Positions 43,540 through 52,174 of a stretch of DNA of 64,000 bases are shown here, one piece after another. The notes under the pieces were generated by a model that was given only the letters and a program-made list of their open reading frames with translations, searched no databases and had not been told where the DNA came from. The stretch comes from Fibrisoma limi BUZ 3. GTDB taxonomy: Bacteria; Bacteroidota; Bacteroidia; Cytophagales; Spirosomataceae. Where the stretch lies: the NCBI RefSeq assembly GCF_000296815.2, contig NZ_CAIT01000005.1, positions 667,567 to 731,566 on the forward strand, written 5' to 3'. Within the stretch, counting starts at the first letter, position 1. Every line of letters starts with the position of its first letter. Position numbers and translations under genes: made by a program.

Positions 43540-43566
43540 AACCCCGACCATTTCTGATCGGGGTTT
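43540..43566 (-). terminator. Hairpin downstream of the M23 peptidase gene
   Basis: AACCCCGACCA and TGATCGGGGTT pair over 11 bp with one mismatch and a 4-base loop, 27 bp past the stop of the M23 gene. There is no strong T-run on the minus strand, so the strength is uncertain. Confidence 0.55.
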
Positions 43567-43592
43567 ACATTGAATTAGGAGTAAAAATCTGG

Positions 43593-44663
43593 TTAGTTCA
43601 CCCGGAGCTTCTGACCGGGCCGGATTTTCGTGCGCGCCGAGATATGGTTTTTTCGGGTCAGGGCGGAAACCGACATACCGTAGCGGCTGGCGATGGAACT
43701 GAGCGTTTCACCGGCCCGTACGCGGTGCAGCACCGTCCGCTTAAAACGCGGCTTGGCGCTACTCGCATCTGACGAGCGGCCACCCCGCAGGTAATCCCAG
43801 ACCGAGCTGGTCAGCAGGAAGTGATCGGAGTTGATGGTGTTGGCCGGAAACGTATAAATGTTGAGCGGACTGAAGGGATTGCCCTCGTACCGTACTTCAT
43901 AGTGCAGGTGAGGGCCCGAGCTGCGGCCAGTGCTGCCACCCAAGCCCAGTTGGTCACCGGCTTTGACGAGCTGGCCAACCTCCACCGTTTGCTTGGACAT
44001 GTGTCCGTAGAGCGTCTCCAGCCCGTTGTAGTGCCGAACCAGTACGTAACGACCGTAGCCACCGCCGTCCCAGCCGACTACGCGCACGATACCGTCGAAG
44101 CTTGCATAAACCGGATCACCGGTTTCCAGATCAAGATCGGCACCAGTATGCCAGCGGCCCCAGCGAAAACCAAAATTAGACGTAAGTTTCCCTTCGTTCA
44201 GGGGAGCCGACCAGTAGCGGTTAGCCGGGGGATCATACAGCCTGATGTCAATTACCTCGTCGAACTCAAGGGGATTGATGTTGTAAGGGTCAATATGGCG
44301 GGAATCCCAGACGGCGTAGTAATCGGCAATTTTGACCCATTCGTCGCCAACCAGCACGGAATCAATTACTTCCACAACGCTGGTCTGGCCCTGGTCGATC
44401 ATGCTGGTGTCTTCGCTGACGACCGGGTTAAGTTCTTTCTTCGGTTCAAACTGGCTGTTGAAGCGCAGTTGCGTAGTTTCCTGTTCAAAAGGGCCATCCG
44501 CTTTTTGAGGCTGTTCAATGGCCGGAGCATTGGTGTTTACTTGATTCTTAGGCGTAATGCGCAGATCCTTCTTAAATCGTCCCCGTTCCTGCGCCTGGGT
44601 TGTCAGAGCAAAGCTCAGGCACCCGATGGCCAATAGCCAGCGTACAGCCGTTTTTTGCATCAT
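43593..44663 (-). CDS. M23 family metallopeptidase with LysM domain
   Basis: A 356-residue exported protein. The signal peptide ends ALTTQAQ. Residues about 160-275 form the M23 (LytM) domain with the zinc ligands in RWHTGADLDLE and SSGPHLHYEVRY. Residues about 310-356 form a LysM domain (HRVRAGETLSSIASRYGMSVSALTRKN...IRPGQKL) that binds peptidoglycan. It should cut or remodel cell-wall peptide links. It lies downstream of trxB, separated by a long hairpin (44681-44726), so coupling to trxB expression is possible but reduced. Confidence 0.93.
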   Translation of the reverse strand: MMQKTAVRWLLAIGCLSFALTTQAQERGRFKKDLRITPKNQVNTNAPAIEQPQKADGPFEQETTQLRFNSQFEPKKELNPVVSEDTSMIDQGQTSVVEVIDSVLVGDEWVKIADYYAVWDSRHIDPYNINPLEFDEVIDIRLYDPPANRYWSAPLNEGKLTSNFGFRWGRWHTGADLDLETGDPVYASFDGIVRVVGWDGGGYGRYVLVRHYNGLETLYGHMSKQTVEVGQLVKAGDQLGLGGSTGRSSGPHLHYEVRYEGNPFSPLNIYTFPANTINSDHFLLTSSVWDYLRGGRSSDASSAKPRFKRTVLHRVRAGETLSSIASRYGMSVSALTRKNHISARTKIRPGQKLRVN

Positions 44664-44680
44664 CTCATAAATGGAGATTT

Positions 44681-44726
44681 ACGGTTAAAGGGGCTCGATC
44701 GTCTGAAACCGGGCCCTTTTAACCGT
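44681..44726 (-). terminator. Long hairpin between trxB and the M23 gene
   Basis: ACGGTTAAAGGGGC (44681-44694) pairs with GCCCTTTTAACCGT (44713-44726) over 14 bp with one wobble. It begins 19 bp after the trxB stop and ends 18 bp before the M23 start. With no T-run it could be a weak terminator or a processing/stability element. Confidence 0.6.
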
Positions 44727-44744
44727 AATCCGTTGGTTTTTTAG

Positions 44745-45713
44745 TTAATGAACAAGTTGCTCCTGCACTTCGAGCGTCACTAAGTAACGCTCAGCATCCA
44801 GAGCCGCCATACAGCCGGTACCGGCTGCCGTGACAGCCTGACGATAAATGTTGTCCTGAGCGTCTCCGCAGGCAAAGACGCCGGGAATATTCGTTCGGGT
44901 ACTGCCTTTTTCGGTCAGGATGTACCCGTGGTCATCCATGTCGAGGTAGTCCCGGAAAATGTCGGTATTCGGTTTATGGCCGATTGCAACGAAAAAGCCC
45001 GTTACGTCCAGAATGCTTTCTTCGCCGGTCACGGCATTTTTCACCCGGACGCCCGTAACTTCCTCGTCGCCGAGAATCTCCTGCGTTTCCGTATTGTACA
45101 ATAGTTCGATGTTGGGAGCGGTTTTAACGCGCTGCTGCATGAACTTTGACGCCCGCATCTCATCGCGCCGAACCAGCATATATACTTTCCGGCAAAGGTT
45201 GGCGAGGTAGCTGGCTTCTTCAGCGGCTGTATCGCCCGCGCCAACAATGGCTACGTCCTGACCCCGGAAAAAGAACCCATCACAAACGGCACAAGCCGAA
45301 ACGCCCCGGCCATTGAGCCGCATTTCCGACGGCAGGCCGAGCCACTTGGCCGACGCACCGGTCGAGATAATGACGGTATCGGCGGTAATTTCGTATGAAT
45401 CATCCACGATGGCCTTGTGGGGCCGATCGCGGCCGGGCTGTTCCGAAAACTCCACCTTCGTTACCATGCCGTAACGTACATCCGTTCCAAACCGGCGAGC
45501 CTGGTTTTCAAGATCCTGCATCATTTGAGGGCCATTCACTCCATTCGGATACCCCGGAAAATTATCAACTTCGGTAGTGATCGTTAACTGGCCACCAGGC
45601 TGGGCACCCTGGTATAATACAGGTTTCATGTTAGCACGCGACGCATAGATCGCTGCGGTATAGCCGGCGGGTCCGGAACCAATAATCAGGCACTTAACGT
45701 GTTCGGAAGTCAT
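44745..45713 (-). CDS. trxB: Thioredoxin-disulfide reductase
   Basis: A 322-residue flavoprotein. FAD site IGSGPAGYTAAIYASR; QPGGQLTITTEVDNFPG; redox pair C141-A-V-C144 in SACAVCDGFFFRG; NADPH site VGAGDTAAEEASYLA; and the C-terminal GVFACGDAQDNIYRQAVTAAGTGCMAALDAERYL. It keeps thioredoxin reduced using NADPH in the cytoplasm. The ATG at 45713 is used; an upstream one adds nine residues. No thioredoxin gene adjoins. Confidence 0.96.
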   Translation of the reverse strand: MTSEHVKCLIIGSGPAGYTAAIYASRANMKPVLYQGAQPGGQLTITTEVDNFPGYPNGVNGPQMMQDLENQARRFGTDVRYGMVTKVEFSEQPGRDRPHKAIVDDSYEITADTVIISTGASAKWLGLPSEMRLNGRGVSACAVCDGFFFRGQDVAIVGAGDTAAEEASYLANLCRKVYMLVRRDEMRASKFMQQRVKTAPNIELLYNTETQEILGDEEVTGVRVKNAVTGEESILDVTGFFVAIGHKPNTDIFRDYLDMDDHGYILTEKGSTRTNIPGVFACGDAQDNIYRQAVTAAGTGCMAALDAERYLVTLEVQEQLVH

Positions 45714-45825
45714 TGCAGAAGGCAATAAGTTGTCTGACAAATGAATAAACCATTCGCTAAAAGCGCTGGCTTAAAGACAACATATGCAAAATTGAAAAAA
45801 TTCTCCCACGAAAGCAAAGGTTGAT

Positions 45826-45892
45826 AAAGGGGAAAAGGGAGTAAGCGTTGCTCAACCAACCTACCCCCTTACCCCTTATACCCTTTTCCCTC
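45826..45892 (-). terminator. Purine/pyrimidine hairpin after the PorE-like gene
   Basis: GGGAAAAGGG-like purines (45830-45839) pair with CCCTTTTCCC (45881-45890), and TAAG/CTTA extends the stem further in. It lies just past the stop at 45895 and probably terminates the queE-porE unit. It is a looser relative of the elements at 30093 and 47741. Confidence 0.5.
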
Positions 45893-45894
45893 CT

Positions 45895-47838
45895 TCATAG
45901 TACCCGCCACTCGATGCGCCGGTTCAGGCGTCGGTTTTCGTCGCTTGTGTTGGGCGCGACGGGCTTGGTTTTGCCGTAGCCGATGGCTTTGATCCGGCTC
46001 GGGTCGATGCCAGCTTTGGTCAGGTATGTTACTACCGACTGCGCCCGTTTCTGCGACAAAGTCAGGTTGGCAGCCGCATCGCCCCGGTCGTCGGTATGTC
46101 CCGCAATCTCAATCCGAACAGTTGGGTTGGCCGTCAGGAACGCCGAGAGCCGGTCGAGTTCCGTCCGGGATTTATCGGCCAGATCGTAGCGGCCCGACTC
46201 GAAAAACAGGTTGTTCAGCGTTTCTTTGCTGGCTGCACCAACTGGTTCGAGGGGTACGCTCAGGGCCATGCCTTCGCCCGTAGTCTTCTGCGTGAAATCG
46301 AACGACAGACTCTTGAACAGGTAACCCGGTACGCTCACGTACAGGGCATACTCCCCACCGCTCGGCAACACGGCCGTGTACTGGCCCGTCTGCTCGTCGG
46401 CCTGCACTCGTGAGATTACCTGGTTTGTACCCAGGTCGATCAGTTCGACGGTAGCGGCCAGTGGTTTTTGGGTACGGGCGTCGGCAATGACACCTTTCAG
46501 GAAGCTGACAGGTTTGACCCGCTCCCGAAGCGATTCGGGCAGGTCGAATACGTAGAGCCGCGACTTCTGCGAAACGCCATCTTTCTGTTCTTCAAACGAG
46601 TAGTAGGCCCGGCGGCCGTTAGCCGATACGAACAGCGACGCCTGGTCCTCAGACGTATTGATGGGGTAGCCCAGGTTCGCTGGAGCCGACCATCCGGAAC
46701 TGGTGCTGTCGGCGACAAACAGATCGTACCCTCCCATACCGACGTGTCCATCGGATGCGAAGAACAAGCTCCGGCCGTTGGCGTGAATAAACGGCGATGC
46801 TTCGTTGAAGGGCGTATTGACCTTATCGCCGATGTTGACCGGATTGCCCCAGGTGCCACTGGCATCGATGTCGCTGCGCCAGATGTCGCGCCGACCATGC
46901 CCCCCCGGCCGGTCCGAAACGAAGTACAGCCGCCGACCGTCGGCCGAGAGTGAGGGCTGCGATTCGTAAAACCGGGTGTTGATGGTGGGCCCCAGGTTAT
47001 CCGGCGCAGACCAGGTAGTGCCGGTTTTGCGCGATACGTACAGATCACAACTGCCAAAGCCTTTGCGTCCCTGACAGGCCGTAAACACAAGGGTACGCCC
47101 GTCGGCCGAGAGACTGGCCGTCCCTTCGTTGTCGACGGTGTTAATGTCCGACGATAGTGAGATTGGGGGAGACCAGGTTTCGCCGTTGAAGGACGATACG
47201 TACAGATCCTCGTCGCCTTCGGGTTTGAGGGCCGTAAAGACCAGCGTCTGTTCGTCGGCGGTCAGCACCGGAAAGTACTGGGAAGGTGTCGTATTCAGCA
47301 CCGACGATACAGGTTTTGGGTCAACCGGTTGAGGGTGCTGCACAGCCTCCTGCCCAAACCGGGCACCTTCGATCAGCCGACCGATGCGCTTGCCCTGGAC
47401 AGACTCATCCGGGAACAGACTTTTGTATTTTTCGAGGTAGGGAAGCGCTTCCTGATAGCGCCCCAACCGTAGCAGAATGTTGCTCAGCGACTGGTAAGCC
47501 GCACCCGTCGCGGGGTTGTCGGGCTGAAGCCGGACGGCATCGCGGTAGGATGCAATGGCCGGTTCGAAGCGTTTTGTGAACTCATAAAGCTGGCCGAGCT
47601 TGAGGTGCGCATCGAGGAAGTTCGGGTCGCGTTTGATGGCTTCCTGCATAAATGGAATGGCCTCATTCGCCTTCCGCTGCCCGAATAGTTTGATCGACTG
47701 ATCGTATAATTCCTTTGCTTTCTGATTCTGAGCCGAGGAGGAAAAAAGGAAAGGAGGAAGGAGAAAGGGGAGGAGGGAGAAAAGAAGAATGCTCACCCAT
47801 TTTCCTCTCGTCCCTTTCCTCCTTCTTCCCTTCTTCAC
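45895..47838 (-). CDS. PorE-like OmpA protein (TPR, propeller, CRD, OmpA_C)
   Basis: A 647-residue exported protein. GTG at 47838 starts a signal peptide with a basic n-region (KKGRRRKGTRGK) and ends FSSSAQ. Then come TPR helices (about 40-165), a PD40-type propeller (about 190-430; repeated LSADGR), a carboxypeptidase-regulatory-like domain (about 445-520), and an OmpA_C domain (about 535-647; IEIAGHTDDRGDAAANLTLSQKRAQSV). This order and length match PorE of T9SS, which ties the secretion system to peptidoglycan; PorE is a lipoprotein and this one lacks the Cys, and such proteins have paralogues. The GTG overlaps the queE stop as GTGA, a strong sign of coupling. The signal peptide is encoded by a repeat element. 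Confidence 0.85.
   Translation of the reverse strand: MKKGRRRKGTRGKWVSILLFSLLPFLLPPFLFSSSAQNQKAKELYDQSIKLFGQRKANEAIPFMQEAIKRDPNFLDAHLKLGQLYEFTKRFEPAIASYRDAVRLQPDNPATGAAYQSLSNILLRLGRYQEALPYLEKYKSLFPDESVQGKRIGRLIEGARFGQEAVQHPQPVDPKPVSSVLNTTPSQYFPVLTADEQTLVFTALKPEGDEDLYVSSFNGETWSPPISLSSDINTVDNEGTASLSADGRTLVFTACQGRKGFGSCDLYVSRKTGTTWSAPDNLGPTINTRFYESQPSLSADGRRLYFVSDRPGGHGRRDIWRSDIDASGTWGNPVNIGDKVNTPFNEASPFIHANGRSLFFASDGHVGMGGYDLFVADSTSSGWSAPANLGYPINTSEDQASLFVSANGRRAYYSFEEQKDGVSQKSRLYVFDLPESLRERVKPVSFLKGVIADARTQKPLAATVELIDLGTNQVISRVQADEQTGQYTAVLPSGGEYALYVSVPGYLFKSLSFDFTQKTTGEGMALSVPLEPVGAASKETLNNLFFESGRYDLADKSRTELDRLSAFLTANPTVRIEIAGHTDDRGDAAANLTLSQKRAQSVVTYLTKAGIDPSRIKAIGYGKTKPVAPNTSDENRRLNRRIEWRVL
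47741..47833. repeat. Purine-rich hairpin element, copy 2, inside the PorE-like signal-peptide region
   Basis: On the plus strand purines run from about 47736 to 47790 and pyrimidines from about 47800 to 47833, able to form a long imperfect hairpin. The core at 47755-47781 matches copy 1 (30101-30127) with about one gap. Here the element encodes the hydrophobic Leu/Pro/Phe part of a signal peptide, and its mRNA hairpin would enclose the GTG start region. Confidence 0.55.
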
Positions 47839-48470
47839 GGTATATCCAGATACTTGTGCGTCTGCAACGAAATTTGCCATTGCGGATTACGTTTTACGTA
47901 ATCAACGATGCGGGGTAGCATTTCGTTTGAGCGACCCCATTCGGTTTGCAAAAACAATCGACAATCGGACCGAAGATAGGGGACGAACGACTCCGCAAAT
48001 GCGAAGTCTGACTGGTTGTAAATGATGACTTTCAGCTCGTCGGCCAGCTCGAAAATGGCCGGATTGGGCTTCTTGAATTTTTTGGGCGAAAAGCAGATCC
48101 AGTCCCACGAACCCGTTACGGCCTCGCACACGCCGGAGGTTTCAATGTTGGTCTGGAACCCCGCCGATTGCAGGACTGCCGTCAGGTCGGTGAGGTCGTG
48201 CATGAGCGGTTCTCCACCGGTGATGACTGCCATGCGCCCCGGGTGCGCCAGGGCTCCGTTCACAATCGTATCAATGGTGAGTTTAGGGTGCGCGTCGGCA
48301 TCCCACGACTCTTTGACGTCGCACCAGTGGCAGCCGACGTCGCAGCCGCCGAGCCGGATGAAATAAGCTGCCCGACCCGTATGCGCCCCTTCGCCCTGCA
48401 GGGTGTAGAAGGCCTCCATCACGGGCAGTACGGTCTGGTCTATTACCTGTTGTTTCTGTTCAGTAGTCAT
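47835..48470 (-). CDS. queE: 7-carboxy-7-deazaguanine synthase
   Basis: A 211-residue radical-SAM enzyme. The cluster ligands are C43-x3-C47-x2-C50 in GGCDVGCHWCD; the start has FYTLQGEGAHTGRAAYFIRLGG. Further motifs are VITGGEPLMHDLTDL and ETSG, with NPQWQISLQTHKYLDIP at the end. It makes the deazaguanine precursor of queuosine. The ATG at 48470 is used over one 14 codons upstream. A -7 box lies 42 bp upstream. Its TGA stop overlaps the GTG start of the PorE-like gene, an odd pairing of tRNA modification and envelope genes. Confidence 0.95.
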   Translation of the reverse strand: MTTEQKQQVIDQTVLPVMEAFYTLQGEGAHTGRAAYFIRLGGCDVGCHWCDVKESWDADAHPKLTIDTIVNGALAHPGRMAVITGGEPLMHDLTDLTAVLQSAGFQTNIETSGVCEAVTGSWDWICFSPKKFKKPNPAIFELADELKVIIYNQSDFAFAESFVPYLRSDCRLFLQTEWGRSNEMLPRIVDYVKRNPQWQISLQTHKYLDIP

Positions 48471-48511
48471 TGGATAAACAAGCGGGTTCTGAAAGAACCT
48501 GAAAAACAGCA

Positions 48512-48519
48512 CAAAGATA
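48512..48519 (-). promoter_or_regulatory. -7 box of the queE-porE unit
   Basis: The minus strand reads TATCTTTG, matching TAnnTTTG, 42 bp before the queE ATG. It also argues for the start at 48470, since an ATG at 48512 would precede transcription. Confidence 0.45.
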
Positions 48520-48596
48520 CGATATTGCCGGGTTGCGGGCTGATTTTGATCGTTGAATTAAGTGGAGGCCGTATCAGGTCTTCCCTAATGATTGCG

Positions 48597-48604
48597 TACC
48601 TTTG
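48597..48604 (+). promoter_or_regulatory. -7 box of the TonB-dependent receptor at 48622
   Basis: TACCTTTG matches TAnnTTTG, 18 bp before the ATG, giving a very short leader. It rules against an in-frame TTG at 48592 as start. Confidence 0.45.
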
Positions 48605-48621
48605 CGGCAAATTTTACCTTA

Positions 48622-51018
48622 ATGTGCTGCGGCCGTAACTACGCTTTATTTGCTCTTTGTTTTCTTTTGCCGTATATGGTTTGGTCACAGACCAATTCGG
48701 TATCTATTCGGCTGCAGGAAATGAATCGCCAGCCCATCGTCGGCGCGACTCTCCGGCTGACTGACCGGGCCGACACGACCCGCCACCTCTACGCCCTTTC
48801 TGACACGGCAGGAACGGCCGCTTTTCGGGTTACGCCCGGTAAAAACTACGGCCTGCTGGTGACCTCGGTAGGGTATAAACCCCTTAGAAAACTAATTCAG
48901 TCCGGCCAGACCAGCGTGACCTTCACAATGGAGCAGGATAACGTAACGCTGCAGTCGGTATCCGTGGTGGCGGCCAAACCTCTCGTGAAGCAGGAGGACG
49001 ACAAAACCATCGTTGATCCCGAACCCATTGCCGCTACCAGCACGAGCGCTTACGAGATCATGGAAAAAACGCCCGGTGTTTTTCTTGACCCCGACGGCAA
49101 CGTGTACCTCAGCAGCACGACACCGGCCACGATTTACATCAATGGGCGGGAGCAGAAAATGAGTGCGGCCGACATTGCGTCTATTCTTAAAAGTTTGCCG
49201 CCTAACAGCATCGAGCGCATTGAGATTCTTCGAACGCCCTCGGCCAGGTACGACGCCAGCGGTACCGGAGGAGTTGTCAATATTGTCCTGAAGAAAGGGG
49301 TTAAACTCGGTCTGACCGGGTCTGTCAACGCGGGCGTGAATCAGGGTCGATTCGGAAACCAGTTTGCGGGCGTTAACCTCAACAATACCCAGAATGGACG
49401 CACGATGTACCTGAACCTGAATTATACCAACCGAAACACTTACGAGCAGGTGCAGAGCAACCGCCGATTTGCGCCAGATACGGCGTTGACCCAGGATGCG
49501 TACACGACGTATCCGGCGCAGATTGCCTACGTCGGCTATGGCGTCGGGTTTGAACTCTCGCGGAAGTGGGACCTGAATTTCGACGGGCGGTTTTCGTGGA
49601 ATCAGGCGAATTCTGAGGCCAGCAATGAAAACAGGATCCGCCAGCTCAGCACCGGCCGGTTGCTGTCGGATAACCTGAACGAAGTTAATAACCGAAACCG
49701 GATTCTGTCGTTTAGTCAGGGGGTGACCACACGGTTGAAGCTGGATACGGTCGGTTCCGAACTGACCACCGACGTGTCGTACAATTTCATCGGCACCCGT
49801 GGTCTACAGGACTTTTCAACGCGCTACCTCCAGCCCGAACGTCCCGGCACGCTGGGCGACGGCTCATTCACCAACCGGCGGCACCTGCTGGCGGCTCAGG
49901 TGGATCTGAAATACAAACTGCCGGCAGCGATTACGCTCGAATCCGGGGTGAAAACAACCGTACAGAATTTCAGTAGCGACGCGGCTTATTTTACTGGAGT
50001 GAACGAGACCCGCCAACCGGATCGGAACCGTACTAACCGCTTCGATTACCGCGAGAACATCAACGCAGCGTACGTTCAGGCATCGCGCCTGTTCGGGTCA
50101 ATTTTGCTCAAAGGGGGCGTTCGGCTGGAAAACACGAACATGAATGGGCAACAGCGCATCCCGGCCGATACGTCGTTTCGAATCAACCGTACCGATCTGT
50201 TCCCGTATGTGTATCTGAGTCGGCGGGTCGCTAAAATCGCCGGCTATGAATTGCGGAGTTATCTGGTGTACCGTCGGTCGATTACGCGCCCGGCCTACGA
50301 TTATCTGAACCCCTTTGCCCGCTACGTCGACCAGTACCTGTACGAAACCGGGAATCCGGCGCTGCGTCCGCAGTTCACCGATAATTACGAAGCCAACATC
50401 AGCGTGGAAGAACGGCCCATCTTCGCCCTTGGCCGGAACTACACCCGCGATATTTTCACCAACGTAGTGTACCAGGACCCCGCCAACCGGAGTATTGCCT
50501 ACCGGACATACGACAACCTGGGCGTAAACCGCGAAACGTACTTCCGGATCCTGGGCGCGATTCCACCCATCAACCGCTACTTTTTTGTGGTGGGAGCGCA
50601 ATACAACCACAATGAGTACACGGGCGTGTACGAGAACAGTCCACTGAACTTCAGCCGGGGAAGCTGGTCGTTTTTTACGTTCCATTCGTTTAAAATCGAC
50701 AAACGCTCGACGGCGACGATGAACGGTTTTTTCCGGACCCGGGGTCAGCTTCAATTCTACGAGCTAAGCAACTTCGGGGCGTTGAATCTGAGCGTAAACC
50801 GGAAATTCATGGACGACAAGCTGATGGTTACCCTGACGGCCAATGACCTGTTGTTCACGAATTACTACGAGTTTGTGCTGAAACAGGGGAGCGTTACGGC
50901 CGACGGCCTGCGCCGGAATGATACGCGTCGATTCGGCTTAACATTGCGCTATAATTTTGGCCTGCGCAAGCGGGAAGAACGGATGAATATGTTCAATGTT
51001 GAACCGCCCACGCAGTAG
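48622..51018 (+). CDS. TonB-dependent receptor-like outer-membrane protein (OMP beta-barrel family)
   Basis: A 798-residue protein with a signal peptide ending MVWSQ. Residues about 20-110 form a carboxypeptidase-regulatory-like domain, about 120-220 a plug-like part with TSAYEIMEKTPGVFLDPDGN, INGREQKMSAADIASILKSLP and SARYDASGTGGVVNIVLK, and the rest a beta-barrel of the OMP_b-brl_3 group. This group has plug and barrel but usually no SusD partner; its ligands are mostly unknown. It stands divergent from queE and is not obviously linked to the later receptor. Confidence 0.9.
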   Translation: MCCGRNYALFALCFLLPYMVWSQTNSVSIRLQEMNRQPIVGATLRLTDRADTTRHLYALSDTAGTAAFRVTPGKNYGLLVTSVGYKPLRKLIQSGQTSVTFTMEQDNVTLQSVSVVAAKPLVKQEDDKTIVDPEPIAATSTSAYEIMEKTPGVFLDPDGNVYLSSTTPATIYINGREQKMSAADIASILKSLPPNSIERIEILRTPSARYDASGTGGVVNIVLKKGVKLGLTGSVNAGVNQGRFGNQFAGVNLNNTQNGRTMYLNLNYTNRNTYEQVQSNRRFAPDTALTQDAYTTYPAQIAYVGYGVGFELSRKWDLNFDGRFSWNQANSEASNENRIRQLSTGRLLSDNLNEVNNRNRILSFSQGVTTRLKLDTVGSELTTDVSYNFIGTRGLQDFSTRYLQPERPGTLGDGSFTNRRHLLAAQVDLKYKLPAAITLESGVKTTVQNFSSDAAYFTGVNETRQPDRNRTNRFDYRENINAAYVQASRLFGSILLKGGVRLENTNMNGQQRIPADTSFRINRTDLFPYVYLSRRVAKIAGYELRSYLVYRRSITRPAYDYLNPFARYVDQYLYETGNPALRPQFTDNYEANISVEERPIFALGRNYTRDIFTNVVYQDPANRSIAYRTYDNLGVNRETYFRILGAIPPINRYFFVVGAQYNHNEYTGVYENSPLNFSRGSWSFFTFHSFKIDKRSTATMNGFFRTRGQLQFYELSNFGALNLSVNRKFMDDKLMVTLTANDLLFTNYYEFVLKQGSVTADGLRRNDTRRFGLTLRYNFGLRKREERMNMFNVEPPTQ

Positions 51019-51127
51019 CCTTGTCATCGAACCTTCCGGATCTAGCCCGGGAAGTTGTAGGCAGAAACGTATTCGAGCGGTTTCTCCGCCTTTTGAATGA
51101 CGTAAACCCGATCAATGGACGTAAGCA

Positions 51128-52024
51128 ATGTCAGAACCGCTATTTTTGCCTATGCTCCAGTCAGTACGTGCCTTTCTGAACTATCCGCTTGCCGAAGACT
51201 TTAGCCTGAGGAATACGATTCGCGAATCGCTGCTGGCGAGTTTCTATGTGTTTGGTTTCATTACGCTGATAAACCTGCGACAATTTAACTGGAAGCTGGT
51301 AGGCGGGGCGTTCCTGCTGGGAGCAGGCTGTTTCATCGCGTCCCTGGCGGCTAATTGGATCGCCCCCCGATTACTCCCGTCGTGGTATGATGAGGAGCGC
51401 TGGACGGTTGGCAAACACATTCCCCATACGCTGTTTGTCCTGCTCTGCATCAGTGCCATGAACCAGTTGCTGCTCACGGCGATGGACTTCGGCAAGCCGC
51501 CTTTCTGGCAAATGTACCTGTACGTAACGCTGATCGGTTTCTTCCCCATTACGCTCGGCGTGCTGGCCGCCGAGCGCCGTCGGTTTGCCGGCAACACCAC
51601 GCAGGCGCTGGCGGTCAATGTCCAACTGGAACGGCTGCAGGAAACCTCACCGGTGCTTCCGGAGCCACAGCAGGCGACTATTACGCTGATGTCTGACAAC
51701 GGTAAAGAAAAGCTCAGCCTGCATCCCGACCAGCTCGTTTACGTAGAGTCGGTCGGCAACTACGTCGATGTGCATTGGTTAAACGTGAACACCCCGCAGA
51801 AGACCGTGTTGCGCAATACGCTGAAGGACGTGGAAGCTGCGTTACGGGATTTTTCCCAGTTTTTTCGCTGTCACCGGGCCTACATCGTGAATCTGAAAGC
51901 GGTGAGCCACACCGAGGGCAACGCCCGTGGGTACCAGCTTACACTGACCGGGGCAACGGCCGGGATTCCGGTCTCACGCAGTTACCTGGATGCCTTCGAC
52001 GCGCGCATGGCAACGCTGTCGTAG
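51128..52024 (+). CDS. Membrane-anchored LytTR transcriptional regulator
   Basis: A 298-residue protein. Residues about 35-165 contain four hydrophobic helices. Residues about 195-298 form a LytTR DNA-binding domain: EKLSLHPDQLVYVESVGNYVDVHWL, NTLKDVEAALRDFSQFFRCHRAYIVNLKAV and GIPVSRSYLDAF. There is no receiver domain, so it senses through its membrane part and binds DNA directly, a form found in Bacteroidota. The ATG at 51128 is used; another at 51152 is possible. The next gene, a TonB-dependent receptor, starts 150 bp later and is the likely target. Confidence 0.88.
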   Translation: MSEPLFLPMLQSVRAFLNYPLAEDFSLRNTIRESLLASFYVFGFITLINLRQFNWKLVGGAFLLGAGCFIASLAANWIAPRLLPSWYDEERWTVGKHIPHTLFVLLCISAMNQLLLTAMDFGKPPFWQMYLYVTLIGFFPITLGVLAAERRRFAGNTTQALAVNVQLERLQETSPVLPEPQQATITLMSDNGKEKLSLHPDQLVYVESVGNYVDVHWLNVNTPQKTVLRNTLKDVEAALRDFSQFFRCHRAYIVNLKAVSHTEGNARGYQLTLTGATAGIPVSRSYLDAFDARMATLS

Positions 52025-52174
52025 CCTTCCCATTCGTCCCTAAAACGTCCCAAATGCCCCATAAACGGGCTTTTTGTCCCTTCCCGTTTGTCACCCATCC
52101 CACCCTATTGCAAAGGGGGTAGCCGACAGCCGATGTTTGTCTCAACGATTCGCTGACGCAAACACAATTCGGCT

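Noticed and set aside
51141..51148. TATTTTTG, an exact -7 consensus match
   Set aside because: It lies inside the LytTR coding sequence just after the chosen ATG; use as promoter would need the shorter start at 51152 with no leader, which is less likely.
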